A stretch of 64,000 nt of DNA from Bradyrhizobium sp. Leo170 (GTDB taxonomy: Bacteria; Pseudomonadota; Alphaproteobacteria; Rhizobiales; Xanthobacteraceae), in NCBI RefSeq assembly GCF_004296405.1, contig NZ_PSRR01000009.1, forward strand, positions 1 through 64,000. The letters run 5' to 3'. The notes beneath the pieces are model-generated. The model was given only the letters and a program-made list of their open reading frames with translations. It had not been told where the DNA came from and did no database searches. A program made the translations under genes and the position numbers. This document shows, in pieces, positions 25,944 to 34,981 of the stretch. Each line of letters begins with the position of its first letter. The stretch's first letter is position 1.

Positions 25944-27311
25944 ATGACCACGGCAGCCGCTCGCAACAACGACACGCTGACTCGTCACGTCGTCTACCCC
26001 TTCGCGAATGCCAACTTCCTCGCCGCGAACCCGCCAATCTGCATCGAGGGCGGTGACGGTGTCTATGTCTCGGACGGCCAGGGCGGCCGCTATCTCGATG
26101 GACAGGCCGGGTTGTGGAACGTCAATGTCGGGCATGGCCGGCCCGAGATCAAACAGACAATCATCGAACAGCTCGATCGTCTCAGCTTCTATTCGACCTT
26201 CGGCAACACCACCAACAGCCCGTCGGTCGCGCTCGCGGACGAGCTCTGTCGGCTGGCCGAGCCGGAAGGCATGGTCCGTGCATTCTTCTCATCCGGCGGC
26301 TCGGAGGCGAATGAAGCTGCCATCAAGCTCGCCAAGCAATATTGGCGGCTCGCCGGCCAGCCGCTGCGCACCAAGATCATCTCGTTGCGCGGCGCCTATC
26401 ATGGCGTGACGCTCGGCGCGTTGTCGGCCGGCGGCGTCAATGTCTACAAGGAGCAATTCACGCCGCTGCTGCCGGGCTTCTTCCAGGTCGAGGCACCGCA
26501 CGTCTATCGCAATCCCTTCACGTCGGATCCGGAGGCACTCGGCCGGCTCTGCGCCGAGCTGCTGGAGCGCGAGATCATCTATCAGGGTCCGGATAGCGTC
26601 GCGGCCTTCATGGCCGAACCGGTGCAGGGCGCCGGCGGCGTGATCGTGCCGCCTGCGAATTTCTGGCCGCTGCTGCGCGAGGTCTGCGATCGCCACGGCG
26701 TGCTGCTGATCGCCGACGAGGTCGTCACCGGCTTCGGCCGCTCCGGCAGCATGTTCGGCAGCCGCGCCTGGGGCGTGAAGCCCGACATCATGGTGTTCGC
26801 CAAGGGGATCAACAGCGGCTACATCCCGCTTGGCGCGACCTTGATCAATGCGAAGGTCGCGGCGGCCTTCCAGTCCGACGACAAGTCCCAGTTCACGCCG
26901 CGCGCTTTCATGCACGGCAACACCTATGCCGGGCATCCCCTCGCCTGCGCGGCCGCGATCGCCAATCTGCGCATCGTCGAGCAGGAAGCGCTGCCGGCCA
27001 ATGCCGGCAAGGTCGGCGCCTATCTGCTGGCGCGGCTGAAGGACATCCAGACGCGCCATCCCAACATGGGTGACGTGCGCGGCAAGGGACTGATGATCGG
27101 CATCGAGCTGGTCGCCGATCCCGCAACCAAGCGGCCGTTCGATCTGGCGGAGAATTTCGGCCAGCGGATCTGGGAGCGTTGCGTCGCCAAGGGCATCCTG
27201 ATCCGCAACCTCGCCGATACGTTCATCATCTCCCCGCCGCTCACCTTCACGACCGAACATGCCGACAAGATTGCGGACACGTTCGACGAGGCGATCAGCG
27301 CGGTCGAATAG
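25944..27311 (+). CDS. PLP-dependent class-III aminotransferase
   Basis: A 455-residue omega-aminotransferase. It shows YLDGQAGLWNVNVGHGRPEI, SSGGSEANEAAIKLAKQYW, the YHGVTLGALSAGG segment, LIADEVVTGFGRSG with the PLP-binding aspartate, and FAKGINSGYIPLGA with the Schiff-base lysine. The ATG at 25944 follows GAGGAACG. It transfers an amino group from a terminal amine (polyamine, beta-alanine type or other omega-amino acid) to a keto acid, forming an aldehyde. The next gene encodes a deacetylase-like enzyme, which suggests an N-acylated diamine pathway. The gene is first in the operon controlled by the palindrome upstream. Confidence 0.88.
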   Translation: MTTAAARNNDTLTRHVVYPFANANFLAANPPICIEGGDGVYVSDGQGGRYLDGQAGLWNVNVGHGRPEIKQTIIEQLDRLSFYSTFGNTTNSPSVALADELCRLAEPEGMVRAFFSSGGSEANEAAIKLAKQYWRLAGQPLRTKIISLRGAYHGVTLGALSAGGVNVYKEQFTPLLPGFFQVEAPHVYRNPFTSDPEALGRLCAELLEREIIYQGPDSVAAFMAEPVQGAGGVIVPPANFWPLLREVCDRHGVLLIADEVVTGFGRSGSMFGSRAWGVKPDIMVFAKGINSGYIPLGATLINAKVAAAFQSDDKSQFTPRAFMHGNTYAGHPLACAAAIANLRIVEQEALPANAGKVGAYLLARLKDIQTRHPNMGDVRGKGLMIGIELVADPATKRPFDLAENFGQRIWERCVAKGILIRNLADTFIISPPLTFTTEHADKIADTFDEAISAVE

Positions 27312-27352
27312 ATCAACACGAGGGCGGCGCGTCAGGACGAAGGATTGCACGC

Positions 27353-28462
27353 ATGGCTACTGGGTTCGTCTGCCATGAACTTTACATGTGGCATAACACC
27401 GGCAACTGGGCTCAGGTGTTTCCGCCGGGATTGACGATCCAGCCAGGGACCCATGCGGAGAATCCGGAGACCAAGCGCCGCATCCGCAATCTGGTCGAGG
27501 TCAGCGGCCTGCTCGATGAGCTCGTGCAGATCAAGCCGCGTTCGGCGACGGTCGCCGAGATCGCCCGCGTCCACACGTCAGAGCATATCGCGCATATCAA
27601 GCGCCTCAGCGATGCCGGCGGCGGCGATGCCAGCGAGCTGACGCCGCTCGGCGCCGGCAGCTACGAGATCGCGCTACTCGCGGCCGGCGGCGCGATCGCC
27701 GCGGGCGAAGCGGTCGCATCCGGCGCGGTGACCAATGCCTATGCGCTGGTCCGCCCTCCCGGACATCATGCGCGCCCCCAGCTCGGCATGGGCTTCTGTC
27801 TGTTCGGCAACGCAGCGGTCGCAATCCGCCATCTGCAGGCGACGGGCAAGGTCGGCCGCGTCGCCGTCGTCGACTGGGATGTGCATCACGGCAACGGGAC
27901 GCAGGCGATCTTCTACGAAGACCCCAGCGTGCTCACCATCTCGCTGCATCAGGACAATCTATTTCCGCCGAACTCGGGCGCGCTCGCTGAGAACGGCGCT
28001 GGTGCCGGCGAAGGCTACAACATCAACGTGCCGCTGCCGCCGGGATCGGGCGTCGGCGCCTATCGCGCGGCATTCGAGCGCGTCGTGCTGCCCGCGCTGC
28101 ATCGCTTTGCGCCAGACATGATCGTGGTCGCATCGGGCTTCGATGCGTCGGGTGTCGATCCGCTTGGCCGCATGATGCTGTCATCGGCGGCCTATCGCGA
28201 GATGACGCGCATGCTGCTCGCCGCCGCCAAAACCTTGTGCAATGGCCGCATCCTGATGACACATGAAGGCGGCTATTCCGAGATGTACGCGCCCTATTGC
28301 GGGCTTGCGGTGCTCGAGGAGCTGTCGGGCGTGCGGACACATATCGCCGATCCCTGGGAGCCGCTGATGGCCGCATGGGGCGGCAACGATCTGCAGCCGC
28401 ATCAGGCCGCAGTGGTCGAGGCCGCCGCTGCACTGGTGGCGCAGCTTCCTGCCACGCGCTGA
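27353..28462 (+). CDS. Histone-deacetylase-fold deacylase (acetylpolyamine amidohydrolase-like)
   Basis: A 369-residue zinc hydrolase of the class-II HDAC fold. The motifs are RPPGHHA, VVDWDVHHGNGTQ (zinc-binding Asp and His), SGFDASGVDPLGR (second zinc Asp) and MTHEGGYSE with the catalytic Tyr. Bacterial members deacetylate acetylpolyamines or other N-acyl amines rather than histones. The ATG at 27353 gives a normal N-terminus. It lies 41 bases after the aminotransferase gene, so a free amine made here could feed the aminotransferase. The substrate is inferred from context only. Confidence 0.87.
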   Translation: MATGFVCHELYMWHNTGNWAQVFPPGLTIQPGTHAENPETKRRIRNLVEVSGLLDELVQIKPRSATVAEIARVHTSEHIAHIKRLSDAGGGDASELTPLGAGSYEIALLAAGGAIAAGEAVASGAVTNAYALVRPPGHHARPQLGMGFCLFGNAAVAIRHLQATGKVGRVAVVDWDVHHGNGTQAIFYEDPSVLTISLHQDNLFPPNSGALAENGAGAGEGYNINVPLPPGSGVGAYRAAFERVVLPALHRFAPDMIVVASGFDASGVDPLGRMMLSSAAYREMTRMLLAAAKTLCNGRILMTHEGGYSEMYAPYCGLAVLEELSGVRTHIADPWEPLMAAWGGNDLQPHQAAVVEAAAALVAQLPATR

Positions 28463-28600
28463 GTTCACTCGATGGTGTTGTCGATGCACGTGATTGCCGG
28501 ATGCCATGGCATGGTTCGTGCAACAACGGCCGCCGTGCATCTCTTGCTCTAGAGGGAGGCGTCGGATTGTCCGCGCCATTGACGAGGGGTACTGACGCTC

Positions 28601-29896
28601 ATGATTGACCGACGTTCACTTCTCGGCGGCGTTGCCGCCGGCGCAGGTTCAATTGCAATGCTGGCGAGCTTGAACGGCGGGGCTCGCGCGGCGGGCGCAC
28701 CGGCCAAGGTCGGCTCGGCACTGCCGATGTCCGGCTTCGCCGCCGCAGACGGCATCGAGTTCAAGAACGGCCTCACGCTCGCCGCCGAAGAGATCAACGC
28801 CGCCGGCGGCATCCTCGGACGCCCGATCCAGATCGAGATCGAGGACACCAAGGAGATGGGCGCCGACATCGTGACCCAGGCGATGCAGCGCCTGATCGAT
28901 CGCCATTCGGCCGGCGCGATCATCAACGGCTACAATGTCGGCACCAACATGGTGGAGATGGATGTCGCCGCCGACAACGACGTCATCTTCGTGCACTACA
29001 ACACGCTGATCTCGCACAACACCAAGTTCCTCAGCGACCCGCAGCGTTATTATTCGTGCTTCCAAGGCGACCCGCCCGAGTTCTACTACGGCCCCGGCTT
29101 CCTGCTGTTCCTGAAGTCGCTGATCGACAGCAAGCAGTGGAATCCGCCGAACAAGAAGATCGCGATCATCCCCTCGGCCAACGAATATTCGATCGTGATC
29201 GCCAACGCGATCCGCGACCGGGTCAAGGAGTTCGGCTTCGAGCTCGGGCTCTACGAGACCGTGCCCTTCCCGACCAATCAATGGGGACCGACGCTTGCCA
29301 AGCTGCGCCAGGATCCGCCGGCCGCGATTGCGGTGACGCACTTCCTGCCGCAGGATCTGGCGCAGTTCATGACCCAGTTCCTGCCCGAGCCGACGCAGAG
29401 CCTGGTCTACATGCAGTACGGACCATCGCTGCCGGCGTTTCGCGAGATCGGCAAGGAAGCCATCAACGGCGTGATCTATTCCACCGTGATCGGCTGCCTG
29501 CCGGATGAATTCTCCGCGGCCTACCGCAAGACCTATCGCGAGAAGTTCGGCGCCAACGCTGCCTTCATCACGGGCTCGCAGACCTATGACGGGCTCTGGC
29601 ACTACGCATTGTCGGCAGCGATCGCCGGCGGCGCCAGCGAGCCCAACAACAAGGAGCAGACCCGCAAGGTTTCGGAAGCGATGAAGCGGCTGATCTATCG
29701 CGGCGTCAACGGCATCTATCACGCCGATCCGAAGGGCCAGTCCGCGTTCTGCTATCCGACCCAGGTCAAGGATCCCTCGCTCGGCATGGCGCACCAGTTC
29801 CTGCAACACCAGGACTATCGCACCGATCCCAAGCTGATCGCGCCTCCGCTCTACGCCACCGACGCGATGAAGCTGCCGCCCTGGATCAAGGCGTGA
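28601..29896 (+). CDS. Branched-chain-amino-acid-type ABC transporter solute-binding protein
   Basis: A 431-residue type-I periplasmic binding protein. The N-terminus MIDRRSLLGGVAAGAGSIAM is a twin-arginine-like signal ending near ARA-AGA. The mature part starts KVGSALPMSGFAAADGIEF and contains EINAAGGILGRPIQIEIEDT. The distinctive FQGDPPEFYYGPGFLLF region suggests a non-amino-acid ligand subfamily. About 140 bases separate it from the deacylase gene; the other transporter genes follow within a few bases. It probably captures the amine or acylated amine degraded by the operon. Confidence 0.85.
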   Translation: MIDRRSLLGGVAAGAGSIAMLASLNGGARAAGAPAKVGSALPMSGFAAADGIEFKNGLTLAAEEINAAGGILGRPIQIEIEDTKEMGADIVTQAMQRLIDRHSAGAIINGYNVGTNMVEMDVAADNDVIFVHYNTLISHNTKFLSDPQRYYSCFQGDPPEFYYGPGFLLFLKSLIDSKQWNPPNKKIAIIPSANEYSIVIANAIRDRVKEFGFELGLYETVPFPTNQWGPTLAKLRQDPPAAIAVTHFLPQDLAQFMTQFLPEPTQSLVYMQYGPSLPAFREIGKEAINGVIYSTVIGCLPDEFSAAYRKTYREKFGANAAFITGSQTYDGLWHYALSAAIAGGASEPNNKEQTRKVSEAMKRLIYRGVNGIYHADPKGQSAFCYPTQVKDPSLGMAHQFLQHQDYRTDPKLIAPPLYATDAMKLPPWIKA

Positions 29897-29908
29897 GAGG
29901 CTGGCGCG

Positions 29909-30724
29909 GTGACCTCTCCTGACCAGACGAATGATCCACTGCTCGTCTGCGAGGACGTGACCAAGACGTTCGGGTCGCTCCGCGCGGTGGACGGTCTCTC
30001 CTTGACCGTCCGGCCCGGCGAGGTGGTCGGCCTCGGCGGGCCGAATGGCGCCGGCAAGACGACGTTCTTTGACGTCGTCACTGCCGTCACCCCGATCACC
30101 GATGGCCGCATCCTGTTTGCGGGACGTGACATCACCGGTCTTGCGGCGCACGAGGTGTGCCGCGCCGGCATCGCCCGTACCTTTCAGCTCAATGCGGCCT
30201 TCGACAGCCTGTCGGTGCAGGAGAATATCGAGGTGGCCGCGCATTTCGGCCATAGCGAACGCCGCTTTCCCGGTTTTGCCATCAGCCGTGCCGCCAGGCA
30301 GAGCGCCGCCACAGCGCTCGATCTCGTCGGCCTTGCCGGGCGCAAGCGCATCGCGCGTGACCTGCCGGTGCTCGACCGCAAGCTGCTGATGATCGCCGGC
30401 GCCGTTGCGACCTCGCCGCAATTGCTGCTGCTCGACGAGCCGGTCGGCGGCCTCAGCCCGTCAGAGGTCGACCGGATCGCCGACGTCGTGAAGCGGCTGT
30501 CGGCCTCGGGGATTGCGATCCTGCTGATCGAGCACGTCATGCGCTTCCTGCTCTCGCTGTCGACGCGCGTCGTGATCATGCACCATGGCAAATCGATCTT
30601 CGAAGGCGCGCCCGCGGCGGTGGCCGACGACCAGACCGTGGTCGAGACTTATCTCGGCAAGGCCGCGACCAGCCGGTTGAAGGCCTTCTTCATCAAGCAG
30701 CCTGAGATGAGCGCGCATGGTTGA
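29909..30724 (+). CDS. ABC transporter ATP-binding protein (LivG class)
   Basis: A 271-residue ATPase starting at GTG 29909, 12 bases after the binding-protein stop. Walker A is GPNGAGKTTFF. In place of the usual LSGGQ signature it has a weak segment before ATSPQLLLLDEPVGGLSPSEV: DLPVLDRKLLMIAGAVATSP. Walker B (LLLLDEP) and the H-loop (LLIEHVMRF) are normal. LivG proteins often have relaxed signatures (LPYGxQ), but none is visible here. It overlaps the LivF-class gene by 8 bases. Confidence 0.85.
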   Translation: MTSPDQTNDPLLVCEDVTKTFGSLRAVDGLSLTVRPGEVVGLGGPNGAGKTTFFDVVTAVTPITDGRILFAGRDITGLAAHEVCRAGIARTFQLNAAFDSLSVQENIEVAAHFGHSERRFPGFAISRAARQSAATALDLVGLAGRKRIARDLPVLDRKLLMIAGAVATSPQLLLLDEPVGGLSPSEVDRIADVVKRLSASGIAILLIEHVMRFLLSLSTRVVIMHHGKSIFEGAPAAVADDQTVVETYLGKAATSRLKAFFIKQPEMSAHG

Positions 30725-31445
30725 ACCGTCGAACTCTCCCTGCCTCGTCGTCAACGGGCTCGTCACCGGCTACGACGGCCGTAACGTCCTGACCGGCGTA
30801 TCGCTGTCGCTCGATCCGGGCGAGCTCGTCACCGTCGTCGGCCCCAACGGCCACGGCAAATCCACCCTGCTGCGTGCGATCTCCGGCCTGCTTCCGGTGC
30901 GCAAGGGATCGATATCGCTGAACGGCCGCGTGATCTCCGGCCAACCGGCGCATCGCGTGGCATCCAGCGGCGTGATCCATGTGCCGCAGGGTGATCTGTT
31001 GTTTGCAGGGATGAGCGTGATCGAGAACCTGCTGATGGGCGCCTATCTCGATTCCGACCAGGCGGCAGTGGCGCGGCGGCTCGACGAGGTGTTCACCCTG
31101 CTGCCCAAGCTTGCCGAGCGCCAGACCCAGATCGCCGCCAGCCTCTCCGGAGGCGAACGGCGCATGGTCGGCATCGGCCGCGGCTTGATGATGAACGGCT
31201 CGGTGATGCTGATCGACGAACCGTCGCTCGGCCTCGCGCCGATCATCATCGAGCAGATCTACGAGGTGATCGCGCGGCTGAAGGCGAGCGGCCGCACCAT
31301 CCTGCTGGTCGAGGAGAACCCGGCCCGCGTCGCCGACATCGCCGACCGCATCCATCTGCTCGACAACGGCGCCTTCGTCTGGTCGGGCGAACCGGCCGTG
31401 CTGCTGCAGCGCGACGAGCTGCTCGCAACCTATCTCGGAGGCTGA
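30717..31445 (+). CDS. ABC transporter ATP-binding protein (LivF class)
   Basis: A 242-residue ATPase with Walker A GPNGHGKSTLL, signature SLSGGERRMVGIGRGLM, Walker B VMLIDEPSLGLAP and H-loop LLVEENPARV. LivF members commonly carry Glu in place of the H-loop His, as here. It is translationally coupled to the LivG-class gene by overlap, and 4 bases separate it from the first permease. It is the partner ATPase of the LivG-class protein for the same importer. Confidence 0.87.
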   Translation: MVEPSNSPCLVVNGLVTGYDGRNVLTGVSLSLDPGELVTVVGPNGHGKSTLLRAISGLLPVRKGSISLNGRVISGQPAHRVASSGVIHVPQGDLLFAGMSVIENLLMGAYLDSDQAAVARRLDEVFTLLPKLAERQTQIAASLSGGERRMVGIGRGLMMNGSVMLIDEPSLGLAPIIIEQIYEVIARLKASGRTILLVEENPARVADIADRIHLLDNGAFVWSGEPAVLLQRDELLATYLGG

Positions 31446-31449
31446 CGAC

Positions 31450-32334
31450 GTGGAGATCATAGGACCCGTACTCGTCTCCGGCATCACCACCGGCGCTCTG
31501 TACGCGCTGGCGACACTCGGTCTGTCGCTGGTCTGGGGCTCGCTCGGCATGCTCAACATGGCGCATGGCACACTGTTGACGCTCGGTGGTTACGCGGCCT
31601 TCACGGCGGCCAGCCAACTCGGGTTGCCGGTGCCGCTTGCGGTGCTTGCCGCTGCCGCGGTCGGCGGCGTGATCGGAGCGCTGATCTTCGTGCTGGTCGC
31701 CTATCCGCTGTCGCGCCGCAGCCCGGAGACCTTCGAGACCACCATCATGATCGCGACCTTCGGCGTCGCGCTCACGCTCGAGAACGCCGTGCTGCGGCTC
31801 TATGGTGGCCAGCCGCTGGGGCAGCCGCTCTCGGTTGGCGGCGCGATCAATCTCGGCGGCTTCGCGCTGCCCTGGCAGAACCTCATCATCATCGTCAGCG
31901 CCATCGCACTGATGGGCGCCACTGCGCTGTTCCTGACCCGCACCAAGACGGGCCGCGCCATCCGTGCCACTGCACAGAACCCTGATGCCGCCAAGCTGAT
32001 GGGCGTGCCGGTCGCGCGGGTCTATCTGCAGGTCTTGATCCTGTCCGGGATGCTCGCCGGCGTCTGCGGTGTCTTGGTGTCATCGATTACCCAGCTCTCG
32101 CCCTCGCTCGGCGCCGATCCGATGCTGAAGGCCTTCATCATGTGCGTGGTGGCAGGGCTCGGCAATCTGCCCGGCGCGATCATCACCTCGTTCGGTCTCG
32201 CCATCGTCGAGGCGCTGGTCCAGTTCCTGGCCGGCGCGCGATGGGGTTTCCCTGCTCTGCTCGCCATCGTGATCCTGGTGCTCATCCGCCGGCCCGGCGG
32301 ATTGTTCGGCAGGGTCGAAGTGCGGCGTCTGTGA
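31450..32334 (+). CDS. ABC transporter permease (LivH class)
   Basis: A 294-residue permease with a GTG start. It begins VSGITTGALYALATLGLSLVWGSLGMLNMAHGTLLTLGGY, the LivH hallmark. The coupling loop is GRAIRATAQNPDAAKLMGVPVARVY. About eight hydrophobic helices are present and the C-terminus (ILVLIRRPGGLFGRVEVRRL) is typical. It forms the channel with the LivM-class protein encoded 8 bases downstream. Confidence 0.87.
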   Translation: MEIIGPVLVSGITTGALYALATLGLSLVWGSLGMLNMAHGTLLTLGGYAAFTAASQLGLPVPLAVLAAAAVGGVIGALIFVLVAYPLSRRSPETFETTIMIATFGVALTLENAVLRLYGGQPLGQPLSVGGAINLGGFALPWQNLIIIVSAIALMGATALFLTRTKTGRAIRATAQNPDAAKLMGVPVARVYLQVLILSGMLAGVCGVLVSSITQLSPSLGADPMLKAFIMCVVAGLGNLPGAIITSFGLAIVEALVQFLAGARWGFPALLAIVILVLIRRPGGLFGRVEVRRL

Positions 32335-32341
32335 GGTCCAT

Positions 32342-33379
32342 GTGAAACGCGAAGATCTCGCCCATCTCCTGGTCGGCCTCGTCGTCCTCGCCGCGGCGGT
32401 CGCGCTGCCGTTCTATGTCGACAGCCGTTACGTGATCGGCCAGGTCACGCTGGGCCTGTTCTATGCGATCGTCGCCTCGCAGTGGAACCTGCTGTTCGGT
32501 TTCTCTGGCGTTTTCTCGCTGGCGCAGATGGCGCTGTTCGGATTCGGCGGCTACGCCACCGCGATGCTGTGCTTCTATTTCGGCCTCAACATCTGGGCCG
32601 CGATGCCGCTCGCGGCTGTTGCCACCGTGCTATTCAGCCTGGTGATCGGCGCGGCCTGCCTGCGGCTGAGCGGCGCCTATACTGCGCTGCTGACGCTTGC
32701 GGTCGCGCAGGTGATGTATCTTTTGATCGTCACCGACACGGACTGCTTCGTGATGGTCGGCACCCAATGCCGGCAACTCACCGGCGGCGCCGTCGGCTTC
32801 GCTCGCTTCGGTGATCTCGGCACGCGCGCGATGTTCAAGGCCAAGTTCCTGGTCGCCAACTACGCGCTTGTCGTGGCGCTGTTCGCCATCACGATGGTGT
32901 TCACCTGGGCGATCATCCGCGGCCCGATCGGGCTCGCCTTCCGCGCGTTGCGCGACAATCCCGGCTGCGCCATAGCTCGCGGCATCAGCCGCTTCCAGAT
33001 GCAGCTCCTGGTGTTCGGGCTGTCGGCATTCTTCACCGGCCTGGCCGGCGGGCTCTATGCCGCGCATTTCAACGCGATCGGTCCTGGCGTGCTGTCGTTC
33101 TCGCAGCTGTTCTTCATCATCGCCATGGTGGTCGTGGGCGGCATCGGCCGGCTGTGGGGACCGCTGGTCGGCGCCATCGTGCTGGTCGCCGCCGACGAGG
33201 CGATGCGCGAGATCGGCGAATTCCGCTCGCTCGGGCTCGGCATCATCATCGCCGCCGTCATGGTGCTGATGCCGAACGGGCTGATCGGCCTCTTTGAGAG
33301 CATCTGGGACCGCTTGCGCCGCTTGCGCACGCGCAATCCCGCGATGACAGCAGAGATATCCGGCGACACGCCGGCGTGA
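32342..33379 (+). CDS. ABC transporter permease (LivM class)
   Basis: A 345-residue permease with a GTG start. It contains VASQWNLLFGFSGVFSLAQMALFGFGGYATAM, the LivM signature loop, and the coupling segment GLAFRALRDNPGCAIARGISRFQ. A periplasmic loop holds TDTDCFVMVGTQCRQLTGG, with two cysteines that could form a disulphide. The C-terminal tail is basic. It ends 3 bases before the GMC oxidoreductase gene, so transport and oxidation are co-expressed. Confidence 0.87.
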   Translation: MKREDLAHLLVGLVVLAAAVALPFYVDSRYVIGQVTLGLFYAIVASQWNLLFGFSGVFSLAQMALFGFGGYATAMLCFYFGLNIWAAMPLAAVATVLFSLVIGAACLRLSGAYTALLTLAVAQVMYLLIVTDTDCFVMVGTQCRQLTGGAVGFARFGDLGTRAMFKAKFLVANYALVVALFAITMVFTWAIIRGPIGLAFRALRDNPGCAIARGISRFQMQLLVFGLSAFFTGLAGGLYAAHFNAIGPGVLSFSQLFFIIAMVVVGGIGRLWGPLVGAIVLVAADEAMREIGEFRSLGLGIIIAAVMVLMPNGLIGLFESIWDRLRRLRTRNPAMTAEISGDTPA

Positions 33380-33382
33380 CCC

Positions 33383-34981
33383 ATGGAGCGAGAGATGTAC
33401 GATACGATTATCGTCGGCGCCGGTTCGGCCGGATGCGTCTTGGCCAACCGGCTGTCCGCAGATCCGGCCCGCAAGGTGCTGGTGTTGGAAGCCGGCCGCG
33501 CCGCGCCGTTGGCGTCGGACATTCCGTCGGACTGGCCGACGATGTTCAACACCGCGGTCGATTGGGGCTTCTACACCGAGCCGCAGGCCAGCTGCCGCGG
33601 CCGCCGCGTGTTCTGGCCGCGCGGCAAGATGGTCGGCGGCTCCGGTGCGATGAATGCGATGATCTATATCCGCGGCCTGCCCTCCGACTATGACGGTTGG
33701 GAAAAGGCCGGATGCACCGGCTGGGGCTGGCGCAAAGTGCTGCTGGATTTCATCGCATTTGAGAACAATGCCGACTTCACCGACAGCCCGATGCACGGCA
33801 CCAAGGGCCTGCTCTATGTCGCCCACGTTCCCTTCGTCGACCCCAATGAGGAGCTTTGGCTGGAGGCGGCCAAGGCAGCCGGCCACAAGCACAATCGCGA
33901 TTTCAACGGTGACAGTCAGGAGGGTGCAGGCTTCTTCCAGTTCGTGATCAAGCAGGGCGAGCGGTTCGGAACCGGCAAGGCCTATCTGCGGCCGGCGCTG
34001 GAGCGTCGGAATCTCACCGTCAAGACCGGCGTGCGCGTGATCCGGATCGTCGTCGAAAAGGGCCGCGCCACCGGCGTCGAGTATCTCGAGAACGGCCAGC
34101 TCAAGACCGCGCAGGCGGCGAGCGATGTCGTGATGTCATCAGGTGCGATCGGCTCCGCTCAGCAATTGCTGCTGTCGGGCATCGGCCCCGCCGACGAGCT
34201 CAAGTCCGTCGGCGTGACGCCGGTGCACGACCTGCCCGGGGTCGGCAAGGATCTCCAGGACCACATCAACATTCCGATCACTTTCTACACCAAGGAGAAG
34301 ATCGGTGTCGGCGCCTGGACCGATGAGAGCCTGGAGGCCAGCCTGAGGGAATGGCAGGACAGTCGCAGCGGCCCCCGCTCCTCGCCCTGGGTCGCAGCCG
34401 GCGCGCACGTCCGCAGCCGTCCGGACGTCGAGCCCGACCTGCAGCTCTATGGCGCGATCAGCCCGCACCGTGACTACGTCCGCTTCCTGTCCTCGAAGCC
34501 GGGCATCACCTTGCACTCGACATTGCAGCGGCCGAACAGCCGTGGCGAACTGACCTTGCGCTCGGCCGATCCGCTGGAATATCCGGCAATCGACCCGCGC
34601 TACTTCTCGTCCGATCCGAGTGGCCGCGACATCGCAACGCTGGTCGAGGGCGTGCGCATCAACCGCCGCATCGCCGCCCAGTCACCGCTCAAAGAGCTGA
34701 TCGAGGGTGAAGTCACGCCGAGCGTGGAGGCGACCAGTGATGCCGACATCGCCGAATATGTGCGCGGCCATTGTACCACGCTGTATCACGCCTCCTCGAC
34801 CTGCCGTATGGGCAACGACGGGATGGCGGTGGTCGATCCCCAGACCTTCAAGGTCCACGGCCTCGAAGGCCTTCGCGTCGCCGACGCCTCGGTGATCCCG
34901 ATGATGATCTCTGGCAACATCCAGACGCCGACGATCCTGATCGCCGAGCGTGCGGCCGCGGCGATCGCGGGCCAGGGCTGA
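33383..34981 (+). CDS. GMC-family FAD-dependent oxidoreductase
   Basis: A 532-residue choline-dehydrogenase-like flavoenzyme, intact, unlike its relative at 9.1-10.7 kb. The FAD motif is TIIVGAGSAGCVLANRLS, followed by WPRGKMVGGSGAMNAMIYIRG and the second signature SSGAIGSAQQLLLSGIGPA. The active-site region is YHASSTCRMG and the C-terminal MISGNIQTPTILIAERAA carries the conserved Asn. It probably oxidises an alcohol to an aldehyde in the same pathway as the aminotransferase and deacylase. ATG 33383 or 33395 could be the start. It is last in the operon. Confidence 0.88.
   Translation: MEREMYDTIIVGAGSAGCVLANRLSADPARKVLVLEAGRAAPLASDIPSDWPTMFNTAVDWGFYTEPQASCRGRRVFWPRGKMVGGSGAMNAMIYIRGLPSDYDGWEKAGCTGWGWRKVLLDFIAFENNADFTDSPMHGTKGLLYVAHVPFVDPNEELWLEAAKAAGHKHNRDFNGDSQEGAGFFQFVIKQGERFGTGKAYLRPALERRNLTVKTGVRVIRIVVEKGRATGVEYLENGQLKTAQAASDVVMSSGAIGSAQQLLLSGIGPADELKSVGVTPVHDLPGVGKDLQDHINIPITFYTKEKIGVGAWTDESLEASLREWQDSRSGPRSSPWVAAGAHVRSRPDVEPDLQLYGAISPHRDYVRFLSSKPGITLHSTLQRPNSRGELTLRSADPLEYPAIDPRYFSSDPSGRDIATLVEGVRINRRIAAQSPLKELIEGEVTPSVEATSDADIAEYVRGHCTTLYHASSTCRMGNDGMAVVDPQTFKVHGLEGLRVADASVIPMMISGNIQTPTILIAERAAAAIAGQG

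Noticed and set aside
28649-30421. Very long open frame (590 codons) on the minus strand
   Set aside because: It runs antisense to the binding-protein and LivG-class genes, both of which have clear family motifs; its own translation is rich in Arg, Asp and His without any domain, as expected from GC-rich antisense.
32630-33892. 420-codon minus-strand frame opposite the LivM permease and GMC gene
   Set aside because: Same reason: repetitive charged composition and no motif, while the plus-strand genes are convincing.
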